From assembly GCA_946482635.1 (NCBI GenBank), contig CAMLSG010000052.1, positions 1 to 28,690 on the forward strand: DNA of 28,690 nt. Reading direction: 5' to 3'. Both the position numbers and the translations under genes were made by a program. This DNA is from an uncultured Duganella sp. Its GTDB lineage: Bacteria; Pseudomonadota; Gammaproteobacteria; Burkholderiales; Burkholderiaceae. Of the stretch, positions 1-8,597 are shown in pieces. The notes beneath the pieces are model-generated. The model did not search any database, had not been told where the DNA came from, and saw only the letters and a list, made by a program, of their open reading frames with translations. Position 1 is the stretch's first letter. Each line of letters begins with the position of its first letter.

Positions 1-1313
1 AGTTCCCGCTGCACGTCTGGCTGCCTGACTCGATGGAAGGCCCGACCCCGATCTCGGCACTGATTCACGCGGCAACCATGGTTACCGCCGGTATCTTCAT
101 GGTGACCCGCATGTCGCCGCTGTTCGAAATGTCGGACGCCGCGCTGTCGTTCATCCTGGTGATCGGTTCGATTACCGCGCTGTTCATGGGCTTCATGGGC
201 ATCATCCAGAACGACATCAAGCGCGTGGTGGCTTACTCGACCCTGTCGCAGCTGGGCTACATGACCGTGGCGCTGGGCGCCTCCGCCTACTCGGTGGCCG
301 TGTTCCACCTGATGACCCACGCGTTCTTCAAGGCACTGCTGTTCCTGGGCGCCGGCGCTGTCATCATGGCGATGCACCACGACCAGGACATCCGCAATAT
401 GGGCGGCCTGAAGAAGTACCTGAAGATCATCTGGATTACCTCGCTGCTGGGCTCCCTGGCCCTGATCGGTACCCCGTTCTTCTCCGGCTTCTACTCGAAG
501 GACATGATCATCGAAGCCGTGCACGCAACCCACCTGCCGGGCGCTGGCTTTGCCAACTTCGCCGTGCTGGCCGGCGTGTTCGTGACCGCGTTCTACTCCT
601 TCCGCATGTACTTCGTCGTGTTCCACGGCCCGGAGAACTTCGGCAAGGAACACCACCACGCGCACGATTCGCACCACGCTGACGAAAGCGAAGAAGACGA
701 CCACGGCCACCACGGCCTGGCTCCGGGCGAGAAGCCGCATTCGCCAGGCCTGGTAGTGACCCTGCCGCTGATCCTGCTGGCTATCCCGTCGGTCATCATC
801 GGCGCGATCGCGATCGAACCTATGCTGTTCGGCAGCTTCTTCAAGGACGTGATCTTCGTCGGTGAAAACCACCACGCGATGCACGAACTGGCGGAAGAAT
901 TCCACGGCCCGGTTGCCATGGCAATCCACTCCCTGACCACGCTGCCGCTGTGGCTGGCGATTGCAGGCGTGGCTTCGGCTTACTACTGCTACATGGTCAA
1001 TCCGAAGGTGCCGGCCTGGTTCTACGAGAAGTTCAAGTTCCTGCACACCCTGCTGGACAACAAGTACTACATGGACAAGTTCAACGAGGCTGTCTTTGCC
1101 CGCGGCGCGCGCCTGCTGGGCGAGGGCCTGTGGGCAGCGGGCGACCGCGCCATCATCGATGGCCTGCTGGTGAACGGTTCGGCGAAAGTGGTGGGCTGGT
1201 TCTCCAGCATCACCAAGGTGTTCCAGACCGGCTACATCTATCACTACGCCTTCGTGATGATCATCGGTATCCTGGGCTTCCTGGTGTACTTCCTGCCGTT
1301 TTGGCACGCTTAA
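1..1313 (+). CDS. nuoL: NADH-quinone oxidoreductase subunit L (5' truncated by window edge)
   Basis: This is the C-terminal 436 residues of the largest antiporter-like membrane subunit of respiratory complex I, which pumps protons in the inner membrane. The first full codon in frame is at position 3. The fragment opens inside the conserved block around the central helices (HVWLPDSMEGPTPISALIHA), where the family has the TM7-TM8 proton-channel segment. The conserved lysine of TM7 should lie just upstream of the window. The rest is a series of hydrophobic helices, then the C-terminal lateral-helix region and a last TM helix ending in LPFWHA. A His/Asp/Glu-rich loop, encoded at about 649-720, interrupts the helices. 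nuoM follows after 24 bases, so this is the distal nuo operon. The identification is secure; only the N-terminus is missing. Confidence 0.97.
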   Translation, partial: FPLHVWLPDSMEGPTPISALIHAATMVTAGIFMVTRMSPLFEMSDAALSFILVIGSITALFMGFMGIIQNDIKRVVAYSTLSQLGYMTVALGASAYSVAVFHLMTHAFFKALLFLGAGAVIMAMHHDQDIRNMGGLKKYLKIIWITSLLGSLALIGTPFFSGFYSKDMIIEAVHATHLPGAGFANFAVLAGVFVTAFYSFRMYFVVFHGPENFGKEHHHAHDSHHADESEEDDHGHHGLAPGEKPHSPGLVVTLPLILLAIPSVIIGAIAIEPMLFGSFFKDVIFVGENHHAMHELAEEFHGPVAMAIHSLTTLPLWLAIAGVASAYYCYMVNPKVPAWFYEKFKFLHTLLDNKYYMDKFNEAVFARGARLLGEGLWAAGDRAIIDGLLVNGSAKVVGWFSSITKVFQTGYIYHYAFVMIIGILGFLVYFLPFWHA

Positions 1314-1337
1314 CAGCTGACGCAAAAGAGATAACAA

Positions 1338-2849
1338 ATGCAGTCAACGATTAATACTCTACCTCCTTACCTCAGCCTGTCGATCTGGGTACCGATCGTC
1401 TTCGGCCTGATCGTACTGGCCATCGGCCGCGATACGCGTGCCGGCATGGTGCGCGTGCTGTCGCTGGTGGGCGCCCTGGTATCCCTGGTGCCGACCATCC
1501 CGCTGATGACGCAGTTCGACAAGGCTGCCCACGGCATGCAGTTCGTGGAAAAGGCCGCCTGGATCGACCGCTTCAACATCTTCTACTCGCTGGGCATTGA
1601 CGGCCTGTCGATGTGGTTCATCCCGCTGACCGCCTTCATCACGGTCATCGTGGTGATCTCGGCCTGGGAAGTGATCACCGAACGCGTGGCGCAGTACATG
1701 GGCGCGTTCCTGATCCTGTCGGGCCTGATGATCGGCGTGTTCGCGGCCATGGACGGCCTGCTGTTCTACTTCTTCTTTGAAGCGACCCTGATCCCGATGT
1801 ACATCATCATCGGCGTGTGGGGTGGTGCCAACCGCATCTACGCAGCGTTCAAGTTCTTCCTGTACACCTTCTTCGGCTCGCTGCTGACGCTGGTTGCCAT
1901 CATCTACCTGTACAACAAGTCCGGTAGCTTCGACATCCTGGCCTGGCACAAGCTGCCGCTGTCGATGGCCGAACAGGTCGCGATCTTCTTCGCCTTCTTC
2001 ATGGCCTTCGCCGTGAAGGTGCCGATGTTCCCGGTCCACACCTGGCTGCCGGACGTGCACGTGGAAGCGCCGACCGGCGGTTCCGCCGTGCTGGCCGCGA
2101 TCATGCTGAAGCTGGGTGCTTACGGCTTCCTGCGATTCTCGCTGCCGATCGTGCCTGACGCTTCGCACAAGCTGGCGCCGTTCGTCATCGTGCTGTCGCT
2201 GATCGCCGTGATCTACATCGGCCTGGTGGCCCTGGTGCAGAAGGACATGAAGAAACTGGTGGCGTATTCGTCCATCGCGCACATGGGCTTCGTGACCCTG
2301 GGCTTCTTCATGTTCAACGAGATGGCAGTGCAGGGCGGTATCGTGCAGATGGTGTCGCACGGCTTCATCTCCGGCGCGATGTTCCTGTGCATCGGCGTAC
2401 TGTACGACCGCATGCACTCGCGCCAGATCGCCGACTACGGTGGCGTCGTGAACAAGATGCCAAAGTTTGCCGCACTGTTCATCCTGTTCTCCATGGCTAA
2501 CTGCGGCCTGCCTGCCACCTCCGGCTTCGTGGGCGAGTTCATGGTGATCCTGGGCGCCGTGCAGTTCAACTTCGTGACCGGCATCCTGGCGGCGACCGCC
2601 CTGATCTTCGGCGCGGCTTACTCCCTGTGGATGGCCAAGCGCGTGATCTTCGGCGCCATCACCAACAAGCACGTGGAAGAGCTGACCGACGTTAACAACC
2701 GCGAGTTCCTGATGCTGGGCATCCTGGCGATCGCTGTGCTGGTGATGGGCCTGTACCCAGCGCCATTCACCGACGTGATGCAGGTTTCCGTGGCCGACCT
2801 GCTGGCGCATGCTGCTCAAAGCAAGCTGCCAGCCGTCGTGGCCCCTTGA
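1338..2849 (+). CDS. nuoM: NADH-quinone oxidoreductase subunit M
   Basis: This 503-residue antiporter-like subunit of complex I is close to the usual family length (about 500) and has some 14 hydrophobic helices. The family's key charged residues are visible: Glu148 in the FFFEATLIPMY segment of TM5 and Lys227 in AVKVPMFPVHTWLPD of TM7. These match the E. coli residues Glu144 and Lys234 by motif. The start ATG is preceded by a purine-rich AAAAGAGATAAC stretch. The gene sits 24 bases after nuoL and 22 bases before nuoN. It carries one of the proton channels in the membrane arm. Nothing in it is unusual; reverse-strand open frames across it are codon-bias shadows. Confidence 0.98.
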   Translation: MQSTINTLPPYLSLSIWVPIVFGLIVLAIGRDTRAGMVRVLSLVGALVSLVPTIPLMTQFDKAAHGMQFVEKAAWIDRFNIFYSLGIDGLSMWFIPLTAFITVIVVISAWEVITERVAQYMGAFLILSGLMIGVFAAMDGLLFYFFFEATLIPMYIIIGVWGGANRIYAAFKFFLYTFFGSLLTLVAIIYLYNKSGSFDILAWHKLPLSMAEQVAIFFAFFMAFAVKVPMFPVHTWLPDVHVEAPTGGSAVLAAIMLKLGAYGFLRFSLPIVPDASHKLAPFVIVLSLIAVIYIGLVALVQKDMKKLVAYSSIAHMGFVTLGFFMFNEMAVQGGIVQMVSHGFISGAMFLCIGVLYDRMHSRQIADYGGVVNKMPKFAALFILFSMANCGLPATSGFVGEFMVILGAVQFNFVTGILAATALIFGAAYSLWMAKRVIFGAITNKHVEELTDVNNREFLMLGILAIAVLVMGLYPAPFTDVMQVSVADLLAHAAQSKLPAVVAP

Positions 2850-2871
2850 TTGCAGATAGGACCAAGTTTTC

Positions 2872-4356
2872 ATGAATACCACTAACCTGATCCCGCTCTA
2901 CGCAGAAGTCTTTCTGCTGATCGCCGCTTCGGCGATCCTGCTGATCGACATGTTCCTGGCAGAGGGCAAACGTGCGATCACTTACATGCTGACGCTGGCC
3001 ACCCTGGTGGGCGCGGCCTTCTTCAGCTTTGCCGACTACACGGCCGGCAGCACGGTGTACGCGTTCTCGAACATGTTCATCAGCGACCCGATGGGCAACC
3101 TGCTGAAACTGTTCTCCTACCTGACCATGGCGATGACGCTGGTGTATGCACGCCAGTACTCCACCGACCGCGGCATGTTGGGCGGCAACCTGGGCGGCGA
3201 GTTCTACGTCCTGGCGCTGTTCTCCCTGCTGGGCCAGATGGTGATGATCTCGGCTAACAACTTCCTGACCATCTACCTGGGCCTGGAACTGATGTCGCTG
3301 TCGCTGTACGCCCTGGTGGCCCTGCGCCGCGACGACGCCCGCGCTACCGAAGCTGCGATGAAGTACTTCATCCTGGGCGCGCTGGCTTCCGGCTTCCTGC
3401 TGTATGGCATGTCGATGCTGTACGGTGCGACCGGCTCGCTGGATATCTCCCGCGTGGCCGCCGTGATCGGCTCCGGCACCGTCAACCCGACCATCCTGAC
3501 CTTCGGCCTGGTGTTCGTGGTGGCCGGCCTGGCCTTCAAGCTGGGCGCCGTGCCGTTCCACATGTGGGTACCGGACGTCTACCAGGGCGCGCCAACCGGC
3601 GTGACCCTGCTGCTGGGCGGTGCACCGAAGCTGGCGACCTTCGCCATCTGCGTGCGCCTGCTGGTGGAAGGCATGCTGCCAATGGCGTTCGACTGGCAGC
3701 AGATGCTGATGATCCTGGCCGTGCTGTCGCTGGCGATCGGTAACCTGACTGCAATCGCACAGTCCAACCTGAAGCGTATGCTGGCTTACTCCACCATCGC
3801 GCAGATGGGCTTCGTGCTGCTCGGCCTGATGGCCGGCGTGGTTGGCCACAAGACCGACAATGCGGCAGCTGCCTACTCGGCTGCCATGTATTACGCGATC
3901 ACCTACGTGATGACCACGGTCGGCTCCTTCGGCCTGATCATGGTGCTGGCGCGCCAGGGCTTCGAAGCGGAAGAAATCAACGACTTTAAGGGCCTGTCCA
4001 AGCGCAGCCCGGCCTACGCGCTGCTGATGTCCGTGCTGATGTTCTCCCTGGCCGGCGTGCCTCCGATGATGGGCTTCGCCGCCAAGTTCGCGGTGCTGCA
4101 ATCGGTGCTGGCGACCGGCGCTGTGTGGCTGACCGTGTTTGCCGTGATGTTCTCGCTGGTGGGCGCGTTCTACTACATCCGCATCGTGAAGGTCATGTGG
4201 TTCGACGAGCCGGCTGACAGCACCCCGCTGTCCGTCAACAGCGACAAGGGCCTGGTACTGGCACTGAACGGCCTGGCCGTTGTGGTGCTGGGCATGATCC
4301 CTGGCCCGCTGCTGAACGCCTGCCTGGCAGCCATGCAGAAGACCCTGGCTTCCTGA
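2872..4356 (+). CDS. nuoN: NADH-quinone oxidoreductase subunit N
   Basis: This 494-residue protein is the third antiporter-like proton-pumping subunit of complex I. The conserved charged residues are present: Glu139 in YLGLELMSLSLYAL, Lys223 in AFKLGAVPFHMWVPDVYQG, and a further lysine at 253 in GGAPKLA. The length fits the family, which is about 480-500 residues. The ATG lies 22 bases after the nuoM stop, with AGGACC nearby as a plausible ribosome binding site. It ends in MQKTLAS, 11 bases before the DUF2818 gene. It is the last canonical nuo gene of the operon. Confidence 0.98.
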   Translation: MNTTNLIPLYAEVFLLIAASAILLIDMFLAEGKRAITYMLTLATLVGAAFFSFADYTAGSTVYAFSNMFISDPMGNLLKLFSYLTMAMTLVYARQYSTDRGMLGGNLGGEFYVLALFSLLGQMVMISANNFLTIYLGLELMSLSLYALVALRRDDARATEAAMKYFILGALASGFLLYGMSMLYGATGSLDISRVAAVIGSGTVNPTILTFGLVFVVAGLAFKLGAVPFHMWVPDVYQGAPTGVTLLLGGAPKLATFAICVRLLVEGMLPMAFDWQQMLMILAVLSLAIGNLTAIAQSNLKRMLAYSTIAQMGFVLLGLMAGVVGHKTDNAAAAYSAAMYYAITYVMTTVGSFGLIMVLARQGFEAEEINDFKGLSKRSPAYALLMSVLMFSLAGVPPMMGFAAKFAVLQSVLATGAVWLTVFAVMFSLVGAFYYIRIVKVMWFDEPADSTPLSVNSDKGLVLALNGLAVVVLGMIPGPLLNACLAAMQKTLAS

Positions 4357-4367
4357 TTTCCTGATCA

Positions 4368-4670
4368 ATGGACGTCAATGCATCATCCTGGCTGGTCATC
4401 CTGCTTGCAGTGGTGGCCGCCAACCTGCCTTTCCTGAACGAGAAGGTATTTGCCCTGGTTCCGCTGAAAGCCGCACGCAAGCCATTTGTAGTGCGGTTGG
4501 CGGAACTGGCAGTGCTGTATGTGGCCGTCGGCGGCATCGGCATCGCGCTCGAATCCCGCATCGGCACCGCGTTCCCACAGAACTGGGAGTTCTACTGGGT
4601 CGCGGCTTTCGCCTTCCTGGTGTTTGCTTTTCCTGGCTTCGTGGTACGCTACCTGCGTAAACACCACTAA
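4368..4670 (+). CDS. DUF2818 family small membrane protein
   Basis: This 100-residue protein has about three hydrophobic segments (roughly residues 8-25, 44-62 and 74-94) and a basic C-terminus (RYLRKHH). It matches my recollection of DUF2818, a family of unknown function that follows nuoN in many Burkholderiales. It starts 11 bases after the nuoN stop and has no convincing Shine-Dalgarno sequence of its own. Translation coupled to nuoN is therefore likely. Its position suggests a role in complex I assembly or stability, but that is inference from context only. The large fold-back repeat begins 4 bases after its stop codon. Confidence 0.85.
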   Translation: MDVNASSWLVILLAVVAANLPFLNEKVFALVPLKAARKPFVVRLAELAVLYVAVGGIGIALESRIGTAFPQNWEFYWVAAFAFLVFAFPGFVVRYLRKHH

Positions 4671-4673
4671 TAG

Positions 4674-4872
4674 AACCGGTAAACCTGGGTCTGACCCGCA
4701 GCCGGATGGCCGTCCCGTCAGACCCCCAACGGTCTCCAAGCTTGCGATTGGGTTTTACGCCTTTGACCTTCTCAATAAGTCAAAGGCCCAGAACCAACCC
4801 CATGACCTGGAGACCGTTGTGGGTCAGACGGGACGGCCATCCGGCTGCGGGTCTGACCCAGGTTTACCGGTT
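4674..4872. repeat. Large imperfect inverted repeat (fold-back element), copy 1
   Basis: The left arm 4674-4738 and the right arm 4808-4872 are reverse complements over 65 bases with 3 mismatches. The 69-base spacer holds a second stem: GCCTTTGAC at 4759-4767 pairs with GTCAAAGGC at 4779-4787, extended outward by GGTTTT/AGAACC. The whole 199 bases can therefore fold into one long hairpin. Each arm carries the 11-base palindrome GGGTCTGACCC (4687-4697 and 4849-4859) inside a shared outer block, ACCGGTAAACCTGGGTC. The inner ends of the arms carry CAACGGTCTC or its complement, with one substitution near it. The element fills the gap between DUF2818 and the Nudix gene and ends 12 bases before the Nudix start. 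A related copy lies at 12908-13039. Confidence 0.95.
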
Positions 4873-4884
4873 TAAAAAGCAACC

Positions 4885-5442
4885 ATGGACAAACACCTAA
4901 AAGAAACCAAGATAGACGGCAGCATCGCCTACGACGGCGGCTTCCTGAAAGTCCACCGCGACACAGTCAGCCTGCCCGACGGCAAGCACACCAAGCGCGA
5001 ATACATCCGCCACCCCGGCGCCGTCGTGATCATCCCCGTGCTCGACAACGGCAAGATCCTGCTGGAGCGCCAATACCGCTACCCCAACGACCGCGTCTTC
5101 ATCGAACTCCCCGCCGGCAAGATCGACCCGGGCGAAGACCCGCTGGCCTGCGCCATGCGCGAACTGGAAGAGGAAACCGGCTACACCGCCACCGACTGGC
5201 AATTCGTGAGCACCATCCACAACGCCATCGCCTACTCGGACGAGCACCTGGACATCTACCTGGCGCGCGGCCTGACCGCCGGCGAAGTGAAGCTGGACGA
5301 CGGCGAATTCATCGAAACCATCACCGCCAGCGTGGACGAGATGCTGGACTGGGTCCGCAGCGGCAAGATCACCGATGTCAAGACCGTGATCGGCGCCTTC
5401 TGGCTCGACAAGCTGCGCTCCGGCGCCTGGAAGCTGGACTGA
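4885..5442 (+). CDS. Nudix hydrolase, ADP-ribose pyrophosphatase type
   Basis: This 185-residue protein has an intact Nudix box at residues 78-100, matching GX5EX7REUXEEXGU: Gly78, Glu84, Arg92-Glu93, Glu96-Glu97 in REXXEE phase, Gly99. These residues bind the divalent metals that drive pyrophosphate hydrolysis. The N-terminal half (VSLPDG, then HPGAVVIIPV and ERQYRYP) resembles ADP-ribose/nucleoside-diphosphate-sugar pyrophosphatases of the NudF type, so ADP-ribose is the likely substrate. No clear Shine-Dalgarno sequence lies before the ATG; the fold-back repeat ends only 12 bases upstream. The next gene starts 4 bases after the stop. Family is certain; the exact substrate is not. Confidence 0.92.
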   Translation: MDKHLKETKIDGSIAYDGGFLKVHRDTVSLPDGKHTKREYIRHPGAVVIIPVLDNGKILLERQYRYPNDRVFIELPAGKIDPGEDPLACAMRELEEETGYTATDWQFVSTIHNAIAYSDEHLDIYLARGLTAGEVKLDDGEFIETITASVDEMLDWVRSGKITDVKTVIGAFWLDKLRSGAWKLD

Positions 5443-5446
5443 GGCC

Positions 5447-6154
5447 ATGCACGCCCTGCGCAGCCTGATGCTGGTTGGAGCCCTCGCGGCAAACCAGGCG
5501 CAGGCAGCGCAGGTCCAGCGTACGCCGTTCCAGATCCGCTGCGAAGATACGATCAGCAAGACAGTGTCGGTGCTGTCGGCGCGCCAGAACGGCTATACCG
5601 TCAACACCCAGCTCTCGTACAAGCAGCTATCTGCCATGCGCACCGAGAAGATGCCTGCGACAGGCTATGTGCTGGGGCTGACCCGCACTGAGTCGCGTGT
5701 GCAGATCGGGCTTGATGGCCCGATGCTTACCGATCCGGTCAGCGGCTATGAATGCGTGGCGCCGCAGATCAAGGTGCAGTTGACGTATGCTCCGGTGCGT
5801 ATCTACGTAGGCAATGAGTTCCCGCCGGGGACTTGCGGCTATGCGGAGATCCTGTCGCACGAGTTGCGGCACATGAACGCCTACATGGACCACCTGGCCA
5901 AGGTCGAAGTGATCGTGCGCGCAGCGCTGGCGCGGCGCTTCGAAGCCAAGCCGCTGTATGCCCCGGCCGGCACCGCGCGTTCGGCGCTGGCGCACGAAAT
6001 CGACAGCGGCTGGCTGCCTTACATCAAGGCCGAAATGTCCAAGGTGGAGGTGCAGCAAGCGCTGATCGATTCGCCGGCCGAATATGCCCGCCTGGGCAAG
6101 GCCTGCAACGGCGAAATACAAACCATTTTGAGGAAGTCACGTAGCAGAAAATGA
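5447..6154 (+). CDS. Putative secreted protein with HExxH zinc-peptidase-like motif
   Basis: This 235-residue protein begins with a signal-peptide-like stretch (residues 1-20, MHALRSLMLVGALAANQAQA). Cysteines at 32, 103, 130 and 220 would suit an oxidising compartment. The segment SHELRHMNAYMDH (HExxH at residues 138-142, with more His at 149) looks like a zinc-metalloprotease helix. It recalls the predicted secreted Zn-protease family DUF922, but I cannot verify membership. It starts 4 bases after the Nudix stop and overlaps ispD by ATGA, so it is co-transcribed with them. A structural rather than proteolytic role is possible. Function is unknown. Confidence 0.8.
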   Translation: MHALRSLMLVGALAANQAQAAQVQRTPFQIRCEDTISKTVSVLSARQNGYTVNTQLSYKQLSAMRTEKMPATGYVLGLTRTESRVQIGLDGPMLTDPVSGYECVAPQIKVQLTYAPVRIYVGNEFPPGTCGYAEILSHELRHMNAYMDHLAKVEVIVRAALARRFEAKPLYAPAGTARSALAHEIDSGWLPYIKAEMSKVEVQQALIDSPAEYARLGKACNGEIQTILRKSRSRK

Positions 6155-6834
6155 AGCGATACTTCGCACTGATCCCCGCCGCCGGCGTCGGCGCCCGCAT
6201 GGCTGCCTCCAGCCCCAAGCAGTACCTGCCGATCAACGGCGTGCCGATGCTGCAGCACACGCTGGAAGCATTCCGCCACAGCGACCTGATTGCGCACACC
6301 TATGTAGTGGTGAGCGCCGGCGACGGCTATATCGATTCCATCACGCCCGAGCGCGGCGTGACCATCCTGCGCTGCGGCGGCGCCACGCGCATGGATTCGA
6401 TCCTTAACGGTCTGCGTGCCATCCGCGCCAACGTGGGCGACGACGACATGGTGCTGGTGCATGACGCGGCGCGTCCCGGCCTGACGCCGGCCCTGATCGC
6501 AAAGCTGATTGCCGCTGTCGGCGACCACGAAGGCGGCGGACTGCTTGCGCTGCCGGTGGTGGACACGGTAAAGTCCACGCGCACGGGTACTGTGCAGACC
6601 ACCCCGCGCGACGGCCTGTGGCTGGCGCAGACGCCGCAGATGTTTTCCTATGCGCTGCTGCTGCGCGCCCTGGCGCTGGCGCCGGATCCGAACGCGATCA
6701 CCGATGACGCCAGCGCCGTCGAGATGCTTGGCTTTTCGCCGAAGCTGGTGGAAGGCCACCCGCGCAACATGAAGGTAACGCTGCCGACCGATATTGCGAT
6801 CGCAGAAATGTATTTAGGACAGGATTCCAAATGA
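6151..6834 (+). CDS. ispD: 2-C-methyl-D-erythritol 4-phosphate cytidylyltransferase
   Basis: This 227-residue enzyme of the MEP isoprenoid pathway joins CTP and 2-C-methyl-D-erythritol 4-phosphate to give CDP-ME in the cytosol. The N-terminal nucleotide-binding signature [10 protein letters not shown] (about residues 8-17) and the following SPKQYLPI are typical. VLVHDAARP, around residues 105-113, is the second family signature. Length matches the family (about 230). The ATG overlaps the upstream stop as ATGA, and the gene overlaps ispF the same way (6831-6834), indicating translational coupling. The adjacent ispD-ispF order is a common bacterial arrangement. Confidence 0.97.
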   Translation: MKRYFALIPAAGVGARMAASSPKQYLPINGVPMLQHTLEAFRHSDLIAHTYVVVSAGDGYIDSITPERGVTILRCGGATRMDSILNGLRAIRANVGDDDMVLVHDAARPGLTPALIAKLIAAVGDHEGGGLLALPVVDTVKSTRTGTVQTTPRDGLWLAQTPQMFSYALLLRALALAPDPNAITDDASAVEMLGFSPKLVEGHPRNMKVTLPTDIAIAEMYLGQDSK

Positions 6835-7328
6835 CGCAACTCCCATTCCGCATCGGCCAGGGCTATGATTCCCACCGCCTGGTTGAAGGCCGCAAGCTGA
6901 TTCTTGGCGGGGTCGAGATCCCGCACGAACGCGGCCTGCTTGGGCATTCGGACGCCGACGCGCTGCTGCATGCGATCACCGACGCCATCCTCGGCGCGGC
7001 GGCGCTGGGCGATATCGGCAGGCACTTCCCGGATACGGCCGAAGAATTCCGCGGCGCCGATTCGCGCGTGCTGCTGCGCGAAGCTGCCAAGCGCGTGCGC
7101 GCCACCGGCTACGATATCGGCAATGTGGACTGCACCATCATCGCCCAGCGTCCCAAGATGGCGCCGCACATCGCCACCATGGCTGCCAATATTGCGGCCG
7201 ACCTGGGCGTGCCGGTCGGGAATGTGAACGTGAAAGCCAAGACCAACGAGAAGCTCGGCTATCTTGGCCGCGAGGAAGGCATCAATGCCGAAGCTGTAGC
7301 GCTGCTGGTGCTGCGCCAGGGGGCGTAA
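6831..7328 (+). CDS. ispF: 2-C-methyl-D-erythritol 2,4-cyclodiphosphate synthase
   Basis: This 165-residue enzyme converts CDP-ME 2-phosphate to the cyclic diphosphate MEcPP with release of CMP. It usually works as a homotrimer. The zinc ligands are visible: Asp13 and His15 in GYDSHRL and His47 in DADALLHAI. The conserved LGHSDAD block, GDIGRHFPD and the C-terminal [17 protein letters not shown] segment are all present. Length fits the family (about 160). It is coupled to ispD by a 4-base overlap and is followed after 4 bases by the cupin-like gene. No anomalies. Confidence 0.98.
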   Translation: MTQLPFRIGQGYDSHRLVEGRKLILGGVEIPHERGLLGHSDADALLHAITDAILGAAALGDIGRHFPDTAEEFRGADSRVLLREAAKRVRATGYDIGNVDCTIIAQRPKMAPHIATMAANIAADLGVPVGNVNVKAKTNEKLGYLGREEGINAEAVALLVLRQGA

Positions 7329-7332
7329 GGCC

Positions 7333-8265
7333 ATGACGTCACGCCAGCCGCCGCGCGAACCAGCGCCCGGCGCAGCGCTTGCCGCGTCACGCCTGCCGCC
7401 GCTCGAAGCCTCGCGCAGCGTGCCGGACGGGGAGGGGGCGCAAGCCGCCAAAGCCGAAGCACGCGAGCGCCGCGATGCAGCGGTACGGGGCGTGTCGTCG
7501 ATGCAGGAGATGCGCGACGCGATCCGCACTGCAGCCCGAGCCTTGCCGGCCGTCGATGCCGTGCCGCGCGTACGCCCGATGAGCGCAACCGCGTTCCGCA
7601 CAAGGGCGCGTGAAGGGCTGCCATTCCTGATTCCCGGCGCAGTTGCACGCTGGCCGATCTGCGCGCTCGGCCCGGAAGTGCTGCGTGAGCGTTTTGGCGA
7701 GGTGCACGTACGCGCACGCGTTGGCGACTACATCGGCACAGCGTTCGCGCCCGACCGCGCGATGCAGGACATGACCATGCGCGAGTATCTCGATCTGGCT
7801 GATGCCACTGAAGGCTTGCCGCCATACCTCGGCAACCTCGAACTGCGCGAGTTGAATAGCCTGTGCCACTGGCCGGCTTACTTCGAGAAAATGGGGCCGC
7901 CGCGTTTCTGGATCGGCCCCGCGGGAACTGTCACGCCGCTGCACAGCGACTTCGACGACAACATCTTCGCGCAGGTGTGGGGCACCAAGCGGATTTTCCT
8001 CGCGCCGCCGCACCACGACGAATTCCTTTACACCCGCGAGGCCAATCCGGTCTTGTTCGGCAGCCCATTCGATCCCGAAGCACCGGACTTCGACCGCTAC
8101 CCGCTGGCGCGCCAGGCCACGATGATCGAAGTGATCGTCCAGCCTGGCGATATGCTCTACGTCCCGGCTGGGTGGTACCACCAGGTGCGTGCACTGACAT
8201 TCTCGCTGTCGTCCAACCGCTGGGCGCGCGGATTGCCATTTACGCTGCAACGCTTGCGATGCTAA
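7333..8265 (+). CDS. Cupin-like/JmjC-type Fe(II)- and 2-oxoglutarate-dependent oxygenase
   Basis: This 310-residue protein resembles the cupin_8/JmjC hydroxylase family, which uses Fe(II) and 2-oxoglutarate to hydroxylate protein side chains or small molecules. The iron triad is visible as His204 and Asp206 in TPLHSDFDDN and His283 in GWYHQV. Lys219 in GTKRIFLAPP is in place to bind the 2-oxoglutarate carboxylate. PGDMLYVPAGW is the usual segment before the last His. The first 55 or so residues are Ala/Arg/Pro-rich without clear structure, so the true start could be Met57 or another internal codon. The chosen ATG lies 4 bases after the ispF stop. The substrate is unknown. Confidence 0.87.
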   Translation: MTSRQPPREPAPGAALAASRLPPLEASRSVPDGEGAQAAKAEARERRDAAVRGVSSMQEMRDAIRTAARALPAVDAVPRVRPMSATAFRTRAREGLPFLIPGAVARWPICALGPEVLRERFGEVHVRARVGDYIGTAFAPDRAMQDMTMREYLDLADATEGLPPYLGNLELRELNSLCHWPAYFEKMGPPRFWIGPAGTVTPLHSDFDDNIFAQVWGTKRIFLAPPHHDEFLYTREANPVLFGSPFDPEAPDFDRYPLARQATMIEVIVQPGDMLYVPAGWYHQVRALTFSLSSNRWARGLPFTLQRLRC

Positions 8266-8284
8266 TGGCTGGTAAGATCGCGGG

Positions 8285-8587
8285 ATGACTAGGGATACTT
8301 TTGATTACCGCGATGTGGCGGTGGAATCGGTCGAGGAATACGGCCAGGTGGTGGTGCGGCCTGTGAATGGGCAGGCGTTCAGTCCGGAGATGCGGGTTCA
8401 GTGTTCGCGGCAGTTGCGCGATACGGCGGTTTATCCGCTGGGTACCTGCTTCCTCGTGCTGGCGAAGATGACGGACCGTCTTGGTGGGGAGCCTTACCTG
8501 TACGTCTTCCACGGCGACCCGGTCAAAGTGCTGGCGCCTGCGCAGCTGGAGACGTTCCTCAACGACCGACGCCGCTTGCGGATCTAG
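8285..8587 (+). CDS. Hypothetical protein
   Basis: This 100-residue soluble protein is not one I recognise. It has no signal peptide or membrane segment. It contains a mix of short strands (QVVVRPVNG, CFLVLAKM, YLYVFHGDPVKVL) and a C-terminal helix with RRRLRI, suggesting a small beta-rich fold. It lies between the cupin-like gene (19 bases upstream) and a secreted unknown, whose ribosome binding site overlaps this stop codon. The tight packing and consistent codon use support a real gene. No function can be assigned. Confidence 0.75.
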   Translation: MTRDTFDYRDVAVESVEEYGQVVVRPVNGQAFSPEMRVQCSRQLRDTAVYPLGTCFLVLAKMTDRLGGEPYLYVFHGDPVKVLAPAQLETFLNDRRRLRI

Positions 8588-8597
8588 GAGAATAACG

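Noticed and set aside
1359..2882. Long reverse-strand open frame across nuoM
   Set aside because: It is the antisense shadow of a GC-rich membrane protein gene: His/Gln/Arg-rich translation, no plausible fold, complete overlap with a certain gene.
2767..4368. Long reverse-strand open frame across nuoN
   Set aside because: Same reason: low-complexity His/Gln/Arg-rich translation antisense to nuoN.
4674..4872. Copy 1 of the repeat considered as a CRISPR array, a small RNA gene or an insertion sequence
   Set aside because: There are no regularly spaced direct repeats, no transposase reading frame and no flanking target duplication that I can see. A fold-back repeat describes it better.
8481..8597. 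Upstream extension of the secreted unknown
   Set aside because: It overlaps the preceding small gene and lacks a signal peptide; AGGAG before 8598 decides the start.
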